A DNA stretch of 64,000 nt from Garcia nutans (taxonomy: Eukaryota; Streptophyta; Magnoliopsida; Malpighiales; Euphorbiaceae), in the NCBI GenBank assembly GCA_947685225.1, contig CANTUV010000014.1, forward strand, positions 2,976,001 through 3,040,000. Reading direction: 5' to 3'. A program made the translations under genes and the position numbers. Under the pieces are notes generated by a model. That model was not told where the DNA came from. It did not search any database and saw nothing but the letters and a program-made list of their open reading frames with translations. The first letter of the stretch is position 1. Each line of letters opens with the position of its first letter. Below are positions 1-11,700 of this stretch, in pieces.

Positions 1-2474
1 TATGTTTACATATATATATTTTTCATTTTATTATTGGAAATTTATCAAAATTAAGAAAAATCTTTTTAAATATTTATGAAAATTTTCATTATAGAAATGA
101 ATGGAGATTCAAATAGGAATCCCACATTCCACTCTTAAAGAAAACTAGGAAGGGAATAAAAAATATATCAATCATACTAAACCTTAATAGAAATGAATTA
201 TTTTATTTTATATTATTGACCAAAATGAATAATTTTATTTATATATTATAATATAGTGCAATATGTCAAATATATATATATATAAATATTTGGTGGAATC
301 AAAATAATCCAAATATTCGTTATTGCGACATAAATGTACATTTGACTTTTCTCACTTATACATTATTATGGAATTTATTACAGCCTCACGCTAAATAATC
401 CAGAGTCAACGCTGGAGAAAATCAAATTGCATAGTTAATATTTTTTAAAAAAAGAAAATCCATTGTTATTTTTAAACTTTACAAATTTTAACGATTGATG
501 ATGGTAAGTCAAGAGCATCCGTTGTTTTTTTATTATTTTTATTTTAGTTTTTTCTTAATCCAACGATGAACTAAATCAAACTATAAAGGAATAATGTATT
601 ATTTCACATTTAAACTTTAGGTATGATATAAATTAAGTATTTTAATTTTTATTTAATAAAATTAAAATTTTTTATTATACGAATTAATAATATTGAGCTC
701 TTTTATAATAATAGTTAAATTTATATTTTTACACGCTATTAATTAAGGGGTTTAATATTATAATATAAAAATTCAAAGATTTAATATGCAAAATATATAA
801 AATTTAGGGATAAAAAATGTCATTCTTTAATTTTTTTTTATTAAAAATACACTATTTTACTCCAATAGCAATATAATTTTAACTACAATTAAAAATATAC
901 GTTTAATATTTATTAAAAAATAGCTCAATTTTACTAATTTATATAATTAATGTACTTAATTTTACCAAATAAAAATTAAAAAGCTTAATTTATATCTAAC
1001 CTAAAAAACAGGTCATGCCAACTATGAAATTAGGCGGTGCCCTTCCTTTTTGTCTTATCTTTTGTTTTTGAATTCAGAATGATTTTAGTGAAGATTTTTT
1101 TTTAAAATGATTTTATTGGAGAGTTAATTGTTAAACTATACACTTTTTTCATAAATAATATAGTAATTATTTTCATTTTAAAATTAAAATAAAATAATTT
1201 TAGTACATAATATTTAAATTAATTTATTAAAAATGTTTTACAAAGTTAAAATTAAAATGTAAAAATATTTTAAGTAATAATATCTTTTATGTATTTCAAT
1301 TGTTTAGCTCTGATTTTTTTATAATAAAAATCTTTTATTACTTTTCTTATACTTTTTAATAAAAATTTAAAAAATACATGTCAATATAACCTACTAATAA
1401 ATGCATATGCATCTTGAATAATAAATTCAAATTCTATTTCCTCTTTTCTTAAAAAAAATTAACAATATCTATCCATAATCTTTAAAAGGTTAATAATACT
1501 ATAAACCACACAAACCAGTGATCTTTACATTTTTTTATATATATTTTAAAAATAAAAAAAATTAAATTTGAGTTACAGTTTGAATGATATGATAAATTAG
1601 AGTACAACATTTAATTTTATATTTCATTTTTTATAACTTAATATAATATATTGATGAATTACTCATTATTTTTGGATACTAATATTATTGGCTATCTGTT
1701 ATCCTTTATTTTATAATTGGTAACTACAATGTTGTTTGTTCTGTTTGATCTCTCTATTTGACTCTCTCTCTCTCTCTATTTTTTGGTTTGCAATCTTTGG
1801 ATATGTATTCATGGAAAGAAAGTAAATTTGAAATTGCAGTGGCTTTTTAATTGGAACTTCTACGCAAGGAGGGAGCATTGTGAATCTTTTAGTTCCACAT
1901 TAATTATTATTATTTTTCTTAAATCGAACAAACTTCATCAGTTCTTAAGTCTATATTAATTTGGTTAAGGTATTGACACTACTCAAATTTAATAGTTGAT
2001 TAAGGAAAAGTTAGCCACTGGCTAAATTTTTTAAAAATTTTAAAAATTTTATTAAGAGTGTTTTAATGATTTTATAAAAATATATGATAAATTTATAATA
2101 AATTATACGAATTTGATAAATTTGTAAGTTAATTATAAATTTTGATAAATTTAATAAATTTTATTTTTTTTTTGATAATTTTATAAAAAAAATCCTAACG
2201 ATCAACATATAATTAAATGAGTCCAATTAACCATATAAAACTAAATAATTAAACCATCTAAATAATAAATTAAATAAATCTTTTAGACCTTGACTCAACT
2301 AAAAAATAATTGTATTTAATAAATAATAACCATTAAAAAAAAGAACTATGAATGAATGAGGAAACATATATTTCGGAAACTTTCAAGCTAGATTGATATA
2401 CAATTGAGAATCCAATCAATTCATTTATACATGATATACAATGCAAGCAAATATAAAATAAATTCTACATCATA
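1..2474. other. AT-rich intergenic DNA
   Basis: No gene, RNA or delimited repeat could be supported here. The stretch is dominated by A/T runs, short (AT)n tracts and a short CT repeat near 1760. Frames are closed by frequent stops on both strands. Around 2030-2180 there is a TAAATTT-rich segment that resembles the dispersed AT-rich family seen near 5.8, 25.6 and 36.0 kb, but too loosely to call a copy. Confidence 0.6.
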
Positions 2475-2482
2475 TATATAAT

Positions 2483-2689
2483 CAGGGGCGGAGGCAGGTG
2501 GGGTCGAGTGGGGGCTGACGACCCCCCTGCCGGCCGCCGGACGTGAAGATCTTCAGCCTCAGCCTCAGCCTCCTCAGCCCCTCAGCAGCCCAGCCCTCAG
2601 CCTCAGCCCTCAGCAGCTCAGCCCTCAGCCTCAGCCCCCCTCTCTCAGCCCTCAGCCCCCCCTTCTCAGTCCTCCTGGCTCCGCCACTG
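2483..2689. mobile_element. hAT-like non-autonomous element with CAGCCT minisatellite
   Basis: The element is 207 bp and GC-rich in AT-rich surroundings. Its ends are imperfect inverted repeats: the left end is CAGGGGCGGAGGCAGG and the right end read in reverse is CAGTGGCGGAGCCAGG, differing at two of 16 positions. An identical 8-bp direct repeat, TATATAAT, flanks it at 2475-2482 and 2690-2697, the target-site length of hAT transposons. The interior is almost entirely CAGCCT/CAGCCCT units. The long open frames on both strands here are by-products of this repeat. The (AT)-rich flank makes the duplication slightly less informative than a complex sequence would be. Confidence 0.75.
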
Positions 2690-2697
2690 TATATAAT

Positions 2698-2755
2698 ATA
2701 CATGCTTATACATAACGCAATGTATATTATTACAACATGCTATGTATAATTAGCA

Positions 2756-2786
<31 letters not shown>

Positions 2787-3590
2787 ATATTATATGATAA
2801 CATGTGTTATTATACAGTATATCCAGTTAACAATCGTATACGCAACACTTTTCGTTTTTATTATTATTCTAACAGATTGGCTTGTATATCGCACTGAAAT
2901 AATGGCTCCGTCTGTGATGAATCCATACCATCCAAAATAATTTATGTATTGATTAAGTGTTTAGTGTATTACTAAACTAGTTTAATACAAAATGTAATGT
3001 TAGTAGACGCATAAATTGATACAATAATCTCAACTTAATTAAAAATCATAAAAAAAATTTATTAATTGTAAATTGTCTTATGTTAGAAAAAAAATGAAAT
3101 ATTATTAAAGTTAGGGAAATTTTTTGCATAAACAAGATAAGATCATTTATGTAAATCTCTTTCATATATAATGAAATCTTACCAAATATAAGATAATATT
3201 TTTATCATCGTATAATGTTTATTTATAGGATGAAATATTTTTCATCACGTAAGAAAAATCTATATAAATAGAGATTTAAACAAAAACTTCTCCTAAAGTT
3301 GGAAATCCTTCGTGAAATTGCCTTACCAACAAATAAACTATTTTTCCCTTTCTAAAATTTATTTCTTATTTTGCAATAAAATGGCCAAAAAAACGTAGTG
3401 TGTGTGTGTGTGTGTGTATATATGATAATGAGGTGAAGTTTCAGGACTCCTTCTTAGATTGTGATTCCAGTTCTTCTCTGGTTGATTTTGTTGCCTACAA
3501 GATAAGAGATTAGGAGATCAGACTCCAGTTGAAAGACTTCGATATTTAAGTTAGTAATTTATCTATTTCTTAGTAAAAACAAGCTTTATT
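2698..3590. other. AT-rich intergenic DNA
   Basis: No gene seen. The stretch contains an (AT)n tract near 2765-2787 and a (TG)n tract near 3399-3418. Confidence 0.5.
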
Positions 3591-4750
3591 AGTTGTGAAA
3601 AGATAAATTTATCCGTAGGGATCCACTTCTATTTATAGTTGGGAGATAGGGGATAGCATATGTATGTATCAGCAGGTTTTTCGAATGTGCCGGCATCATA
3701 GGTCTGTTGTGTTAAAATCTTGTCGATTGAATCCATAGCTCGGTTGTGCTAAGAGAAGAGAGTATCGAGCTCAACTCTCAAAGGCCGAAAGATGGCTATA
3801 GCTCTTCTCTTAAAGAGCTTGGTTCCGAGCTCTAGAATCCGAAAGCTCGATATTAACTGGATAGTATCACTAGTCCCTTATGAGGTATCTGACATTAATG
3901 TTAGAGAAGACAGATGTCACAGGAGGACGTTGGGTGAAATGAGAGGGAAAAGGAAAAAATTTCCCCGCCCAAGTCTCTTAATGCGGTCTTTTATAAATAG
4001 GGGGCGTAACCAGCTCATTTGTCACCTATTGTCAAGTTTGAGAGCTCGGTTTGTTAGATTTGCTGACAAACATTTAGGTGCGATAGCTCGCAGTCGAGTG
4101 GATCAGTATTCAAAAAGTAGCTGAGGTCTAAGATTATTGTTGTGCGCTATAGGTGAGACTTTACTGTTATTTGTAAATTACTATTCTCTGTTATAGCTAG
4201 GAGTAAAATGAGTTTAGAAAATGGGAGTATGTCAGCAAGCGAAGAGAAGTTAGAGAGTCATACATAGAATATAGTGATCCATCATGATCGGATACTGACT
4301 GTGCAAGCTCGTCTGGAAGTCAGGGCTCAGGACACAGAGTCGATCAAGGGATAGTTGAGGTAGCAAAAGGGAGACCACGACTCATTTGGGTCCTGGAGAC
4401 GAAGAGGAAGCAGGAGCTCGAGTTGGGACAAACCGAGCTCGAGTGAAGGATATATAATACTCGTCGAAAGAAGAAGATGTGAGTGAGATTAGAGAGAAAT
4501 ATCATATACTAAACGGATATCAAATAAAGCTACCAGGGGAGGAAATGTGGAGGGATGACAACCTGAGACCCGATCAAATGATAGTGTACGAGAAAGACTT
4601 AATTGCAAGAGTTCAGTTTCCCTTACGTTCATTTGTTAAGCTCTTTTTTATCCATGATAAGAATTTTTGCAAGAGTCAGCATTCATCGCATCAGTGGCCC
4701 ACCGATTCTAATTCAACAGCCTCACCTCTGCTGTCCCAGTCTTATTAAAT
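3590..4750 (+). pseudogene. Fragment of Ty3/gypsy-type antisense ORF (putative PF04195 family)
   Basis: This is a broken piece of the same family as the antisense ORF in the 40.3-46.8 kb LTR element. It has a TATA box (TATAAATA, 3992-3999) and a start codon at 4208 that runs into a stop after about 19 codons. A later open stretch (4479-4748) encodes REKYHILNGYQIKLPGEE, then VYEKDLIARVQFPLRSF. The equivalent stretch in the other copy reads KKYQMPKEYKMFVPGED, then FEEDLRSGVRFPL. This arrangement (a short basic/aromatic block, PGE/D, then a xxLRxGVRFPL-like block) is what I recall for the 'putative gypsy type transposon' domain PF04195. The similarity ends abruptly near 4630. No LTRs or gag-pol are visible, so the outer limits are approximate. 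Confidence 0.55.
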
Positions 4751-4919
4751 TATTTTCTTTCCTTTGGGTACGTACAGTGTAGTGGGCAACCTCCTTTCTG
4801 AGCATCCCTCAAAGCTCTCTCTTTCTCATATACCAAGCGGATCCACATTAAACTCTCTTTCTTATGGCTTCAGTTTGCAAGCAACCAATATATGAATTCT
4901 GCTTGTTTTTAAGGACAGC

Positions 4920-5038
4920 GAAGACAATTTGAGGACTGCTGGTGATGTCTCTCATCGAATCAGTAAAACGGCTAAGGATTGTGCCAAGAAAGCGAGAATA
5001 TTATTAAAGAGAGAAAAACAAAAGATTTGGAGAAAATG
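4920..5038 (+). pseudogene. Short open frame with coding-like composition, unrecognised
   Basis: An open frame of about 39 codons, without its own start, reads EDNLRTAGDVSHRISKTAKD and continues with a lysine/arginine-rich tail to a TGA. Its codon use and charge pattern look more like protein than the surrounding A/T runs. I do not recognise a family. It may be an exon or a captured gene fragment attached to the degenerate element just upstream. It may also be chance. Confidence 0.2.
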
Positions 5039-7020
5039 ATACTAATTATAATATCCCATGATACTAATAATATCCCTAAGCTATAAATTAAAATCCCAAA
5101 AAACACATGTATAATAAAGTAAATTACAATTTTCCGTACAAAATAGCATCTACGTGTTTAATTGTATATTGAAGTGTAAGCCATGTAAGACACGTGTACC
5201 TCAATCGTCTTACTTGTCAATCAAATTGTTCATTAAATAATTATAAAATATGAAAATTTTAGGGCAAAATAATTAACCAAAGAGTATATAAAATAGTACG
5301 ATTAAAGTTGTTAAATTTAAGGGGTATAAAATATATTAAACTTTTATTATATGTAAGTTATATGTTAACTGTGTATATATAACATATATGTAAAACTAAA
5401 AAAATAAAGTTAAAAAATATTAAATAAATTACATATATTATATAAAATTTATATGTATGTTTGATGTATATTATATATATATATATTCATATTTGTTGTG
5501 TTTATATTTTCTATATTTATTTATATATTATATAAATATTTATATTTTTATGTGTATATTAAAATAAAAAATTATTAGAATAAAAAATTATGAGAATATT
5601 AAAAATAATATTTATGAAAAAAATAATATGAATAAAAAAATCAACGTTCAAAAAAAGTAAAAATAAAAAAAAACAAGCGTGCTATCAAACAATTATAAAA
5701 AAAAAAAAACTCAGTGACTATTCATTTGCTAACGGATACAGAAATTGCGTAATCATTGTAATTTTTGGACTTTTTATAAAAATAAAAGAAAAATTAAAAA
5801 TAATTTTAAAATTATTATATTTATAAAATATTTATTAAAATATTAAAATTTATAAAATATTTATCAAAATACTAATTTTTTTAAAATTTATAATGAGTTT
5901 ATAATGAATTTATTATAAATTTATAAATTTTATAGGTTTATAATAAGTTTATTATGAATTTATAATAAAATGATTAAAATATTTATGATAAAAAAATAAA
6001 AATTTTAAAAAATATGACTTAAAGTGTCATTTTTTTTTTATAATTTTTTCAATCTAAATGTTGTAGATTTAGCCCAATAATTTTAGAAGTTATGTGATTT
6101 TGATTATAAAAATCCTAATAATTTTAAATATTTAGCCATATAATTATTAAAAAAAAGTCTAACAATATTAATTATTAAAATTTCTTCATGAATATCCAGA
6201 AAAATAAAATTATTTTAAAAAATACTAACTTTTATTTTCTTTTTTTTTCTTTCAAAGCATAATCATTTTTAATATTTAATTTCAAAAATATCCCTTTTAA
6301 GAGGTATTCATCTAACATATTAGTTTTGTTTTTTATTTGGCTCATCTATTTTATTTGTTTATATTATACCTTAAAATTTAAAAATATTTTGAAGTTGATT
6401 TTATAATAAATTAAAAATTTTTATTGTATTTAAAAATATTATTTAATTATAATCTCATTCTTAAATTTAAAATGTATTTACATATTTAGATAATAAAATT
6501 ATTTATGCAATTATATTTGTGTATAAAAGTCTCTAAAAGTAAAATTATTTAAATATTTAAAATTATTTAAATATTATATAAAAAAGACAATAGAAATTAA
6601 AAAATAAGATTAAGTAATTAAGTTTTTCAATTTTCAATTCTCCATTTGGAAAATAGTTAAAAAAATGAAATATAGAAAAATTAGAAAATAAAAAAAAGCT
6701 TAAAATGAAAATAGAAAATATTTTTCACAACTAAATAACTTTTATGTTTTTATAAAAATTATAGAAAAATTATTTAATTCAATTAAAAATATAAATTTAT
6801 ATTTATATTTATTTTTTTTCTATTATACTCATATTTTATTACCATATATATATATTTATCAAAATATTTTTAATAACTAACATATATAATAGAGATTTAA
6901 TATATTAACAAATATATTAAAAAAAATTAATAGATATAATTTAAAATGAGTAAAAAAGAAAATATTTGTTGTTAGTTTGGCACGAATGAAATATTTTTTA
7001 GATTATAATAATTCCATTTT
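5039..7020. repeat. AT-rich intergenic DNA with a copy of a dispersed AT-rich repeat
   Basis: No gene seen. At about 5766-6018 the sequence (TTTATAAAATATTTATCAAAAT, then repeated TTTATAATxAATTTAT units, ending in ATAAAAATTTTAAAAAATATGA) closely matches both arms of the palindrome at 25.57-26.08 kb and the segment at about 35.99-36.23 kb. It is therefore a dispersed repeat family of roughly 250 bp. No terminal repeats or target duplication could be fixed because the flanks are low-complexity. Confidence 0.45.
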
Positions 7021-7245
7021 TATGTTAAAAGTGAGGATAATCTAAAAAAACTACAAGCTTATGGTCCTGGAATAAGCAATCCCCGACAGATCATAACAAA
7101 TCCAAATTTAGCATCTGGAGGTTTCAAAATTTCGTACACCCCTATTGAATATGCACCAGCATGTGACGCAAAGAAATTTGCAGGCTTGTTTGCCTTCCTG
7201 ATATGTCCCTTTTGTGAATTTGCTATCCAATTTCTATTTGAGTTT
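7021..7245 (+). pseudogene. Orphan exon-like open frame, unrecognised protein
   Basis: An open frame without an ATG reads SEDNLKKLQAYGPGISNPRQ, then asparagine-, glycine- and tyrosine-containing residues ending APACDAKKFAGLFAFLICPF. It then passes into A/T-derived residues and a stop. The central 55 or so codons have balanced amino-acid composition quite unlike the AT-rich surroundings, so a real exon or a pseudogene fragment is likely. I could not assign a family, and I saw no adjoining exons on either side. Confidence 0.35.
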
Positions 7246-7389
7246 TTATTTTAGTTTGTGAAAAAAAAAAGGGGCTTACAATTACTTTTCTAATTTTTTT
7301 AACCGGCTGGTTGAAATATTTACTGCAGCCACTAAAAAAGATCCAATCTAACATACTAGTTGTGTTTGTTGACCACTGTACTTGGTCTG

Positions 7390-8090
7390 ACCGAAACAAC
7401 TATTCCATTTTCAATATGACTTTAATCAAGTCAAATTTTAAAAAATTTAAGCTCAATTCGTTATAAATAATCAAGGTTAAACTCGAATTCAAATTTAATT
7501 TGAGCTCGAGTTGAGTCCAAATTTATATCGAACCAACTCATATATCATATATCTCAAGTTTAAATTCAAGCTTAATTTAAATAAATTTAACAAACTCAAT
7601 AAATTTATTTCAATTTTTATTTTTTATTCATTTTTTTTATATTTTCATAAAAAATATATTAAAATTAATATTTTTATAAAAAATAAATAATATAATTATA
7701 TATTAATAAAAATAAAATATTATATTACTATAATATTATATTTTACTATAAATTACTAATTTATTTTATATTTTATATTATTTAATTTATTTATAATATA
7801 TATCATATATTAATAAATTATATAAATTAAATTATTTAAAAAATTAATATAATTCACGTGTATAATTTAATATATATAAATTAATATATATATTTAATTA
7901 AATACATTAAACGAGTTAACTTATAAATTTAACTTACGAATTTTTTAAATAAGTCAGCTCACGAGCCAATAAATTAAGTATTTTTTAATTTGAACTTAAC
8001 TTATTTCATAAATGAGCAATTTAAACTCAAATATAAATAAATTTTTATTAAACTCAGACCTAAATGGAACTCAAATAATTTAGTTAATTT
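7390..8090. repeat. AT-rich repeat-like intergenic segment
   Basis: This segment has motifs such as AAGCTCAATTCG, GAGCTCGAGTTGAG, CAAGTTTAAATTCAAGC and AACGAGTTAACTTA on both sides of an (AT)-rich core. That is typical of dispersed plant repeats built on 'gagctcgag' words. No clean termini or target duplication were found, so the class is left open. Confidence 0.3.
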
Positions 8091-8736
8091 ACTGCACTAA
8101 TTCTCGCTAATGCTACGAATCTCACATTACGTTCATCTGATACCGTCCGATTTTAAAACCTGTTAAATAAAAGTACAGACATTTTTGCCTTTGATGACGT
8201 TGGCCAAAGACGAAAGAAATCAACTCTCACGGTCTTTGTCTGCGACTGAGTCACATTGAATCACCATCACTCCCGTAGTTACAAACTGACTCCTTTTTCG
8301 TTCAAAAGAAAAAAAAAATAAAATGAAACTGACGCGTTTTACCCTTTTTCTTTTTTAAATTCCAATTATTTAATTTTTTATTTTTCTTTCCCCAAGAAAC
8401 GGATTAAAGTTTTTAATTTTTTTTTTAAAAATTTTCCCTCCTCTGCTCTAATCATAAAAAAGAACAGTTTTAAATTTCAAAATATAATCCAATTATCGAA
8501 AAATAAAAATTAATAATTTTAAAAAAACAAAATAGTTAATTAAACAAAGAGTCAGAAAAGTCAATGATTTTTTTTTTCTCTTTTCTGTAAGAGTAGTAGA
8601 GTACTATTAGCTTTCATAACTATAATTGGAGTCCAAGAAGCGAAACAGAGAAGAAAAAAAAAACAGAGGAGAAAAAAAGGAACCTTGTATTAGCATTTTT
8701 GAGTCTATTGATTCATTAATCGATCGTGATTCTCTA

Positions 8737-11700
8737 ATGTCTGGGTAAGAATCTCATTCTTTCGTTTTCTTTTCTCTCATTGGCTGTGGACCATAAAGAA
8801 GAATCGCATTTATCTGGATGCTAATTTCTCAGTTGGATTGCTCTTAATTTGAATAAAAATGGCATCTTTCTAGTTACTCTTTTGATATTTAGTTGATATT
8901 GATTATTTTTTCAAATTTTGGATGAAAGATCATTTGGGTAGTCATCAATTTATATTTCTGTTCTTGTAGTTTCTAATTTCAATTTTGTCATTTTCTGGGG
9001 TTGATAGTTGATAAATAAATCATGGCTCAAGCTGCTAGCTTTTACTAGGTGGGACTGAATACTGCATTTTGTAGGTCGCCTCAACTTGATTAATTTAACC
9101 TAGTTCAAGGGTTAAACGGCAACGACCCTTTATTGTTGATTACGGTTAGGGTATCTGCTGAAAAGTTGTTGAAGTTGTTAGTACTTAATGACTATTTACT
9201 GCTCAGTTGATTGTTTTCGTTGCATGGGGTGTTTCATGTTCAGTGAAGAATAGATGGGAAATGGGTGGAGATTATCACCTAGCCATTTCAAACTTGATCC
9301 ATGGAAAGTAGTGAAAAATCGTGCTAATATTATCTGGATGCATTAGCATTTGCTAAATAGTGTGAATTTGCTAATTCTTGTTTATGTTCTTATTCTTCTG
9401 AAATTGGCATCCATCCATTAGGAATCTAACTTACAAATTTGCCAACTATGAGTAGGGTGCTTCAGCCATTCAGCCATCTTGTTAAGTGTCCTAGACTTCC
9501 TAGTATGGCAGGTTTCCTGTAGCTACTCATTTTCTTATGTTTGCATCGACAGTTTTCTTATTAGTTAGTTAGATGCATATGTAAGCCTTTGTCTATACCT
9601 GTCTTAACATGTGGTCAATAATTGGGAGTTAATTACGATTTTTCTTCCTGCGTTCTGTTATTTTATTGAGAAAGTTTGGGCATTTTAGCCTGATTTGTAG
9701 GTTTGACAGATGATGTAATAATTGAATGAGAAAGTTGGGTTACTTTTTGCAATAATATTTGAAGAATATGAGTGCTTTTAAGGGAAATGGCGCAAGGAAT
9801 GCATACTTGCACATGGTTACCATTTATCAATGCTTTGGTCCTATATGTTGCTTTCTTTCTCATTTGAGAAAATGAAATTCAGTTAAAGTATAGTGTACTT
9901 ATAATTGTTACTCTTTACATGGTTCATTTAGTTATCTTTTGAGTTTTTGTTGGTGGCCATGGGGCTAAAATCAAATTAGAATTTGGCTTTTATTTGAATT
10001 TACATAAAATATTCACCATGATGTTTATAAGTTATTTGAATATCTGATTATATGCGTGATGGGCTTCATTTATCTTTTGTCTGATTGTTCCAACTTTATT
10101 TTTCTTCTCAACCTCTTATGTCTATGATTATTTCTTTGCATGTATGATTATAATTCTTTGAATGTCAAGATTGAGAGATCCTTGTTATGTTATAAACTTG
10201 CTAATTTGTTTTGTAAATTTTGTAGACCATCATGGCTGGTGGATGGTAACAGATTTGCAACAAAAATCAAGAGTGCATCTGATCCTGAAAAGGTAAAATG
10301 GGAGAGCAATCCAACTAAAGCTTGTCCGAATTGCCAACATGTTATAGACAACAGTGATGTATGTTTTCTAACTTCTATTTATCTGTTCATTTCATTTATT
10401 TATCTTTGTTCATTTGGTTATTTAACTTGGAGTTAGAAATACTTTTTGGGTTTACAATTATTCAGCCAATTGTTTTGCAATTTTAGCTCCAGAGACTTGT
10501 TCATATTGTTTTATCTTTTCTGGTAGTGTAATGACTAGGGAGTAGGCATTGGTGTCTCTGTTGTTAGAAATTGAAACCTTACTAAAACATTTGTCAGTAA
10601 AAACAATTGAATTAATAGATTCGTTAATAGATTTGTTGTGTTTAGGTCATGCATTAATATCAGCAATAGAGTTGTAAAATTGAAAATGACTTAAACTTTT
10701 TGTTCCTCGTTTTTGGATAAATCAAGCATATAGGCTGCAAGTATCCAACTAAAAGTTAACAGTTAGGGCTGTGTTTCAAAATACTAATTTTTGAAATGTG
10801 CAGCAGATATATCCTATTACGGGTGTGTTTCTTTTTCCTTTGCAAGCAGAAAATGCGTTGTTCATTCGTTCTTTCTTCTTTTTCTCCTCTTAGTTGATGA
10901 CTTTCAACTTTGGAGTTTCTGTTTTCTTTTAGCAAAATGTGCATGATCTGAAAAATTAGGTGGTGTTTGGTTCACTACATGTGTTGGCAAACTAAGATTT
11001 TTGTGGAGGGTTTATAAATAATTTGAGATTATCTGTAGTCTTGTACTCAAAGTGAAAGGGGGAATGCAATTACTAAGATTATTATGGTGAGGAATCTCAA
11101 TTTATGGCTTCTTGGAATACAAGAGAATAATGCGTGATATAATTTATTTCGACAATACTGTTAAGAACAAAGAAATTTTGTCAAAATTAATTTTTTTTAA
11201 CCTTTTCTGCTATATTAGTGCATTATTTTTCTTAAAACAGAATTTTCAAAATCTTAGATGAATGCAACTGATTTATTTCTACTGTTTATTCCTTTTAAAT
11301 ATAGCATACTAATTATTGTGTTATGTTATCCACTTTTTAAATATGTGTTTCTTCATCAACTTTTCAAATTCTCACATTCACTGTTCATGAATTGATATCA
11401 TTAAGATAAGTGAATTTCATGTTATTGGTAATGCTCCTATTTTGGCCCCTTCAATTTTCACCAAAAGTAAAAACACTTTTTTTATAAAAAACTTACAATT
11501 AAGATAAAATAGAAATTAAACTAAGAAAGAATTATTTTTTTTGTTTTAACTATTAAGAATATGATAGTTCTCTCCAAATTATCTGCTTAATTCAAATGAT
11601 GCATCAACAAAACAATTGTAGATTCTTGGAAATAAAAGTTACATTTCTTGGAGATCATATACCAAGCATTCCAAAAACTAAGTTAAAATACATGAACGGA

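Noticed and set aside
2482..2749. Open frames on both strands over the CAGCCT repeats
   Set aside because: Low-complexity products of the minisatellite inside the hAT-like element; no start context or conservation.
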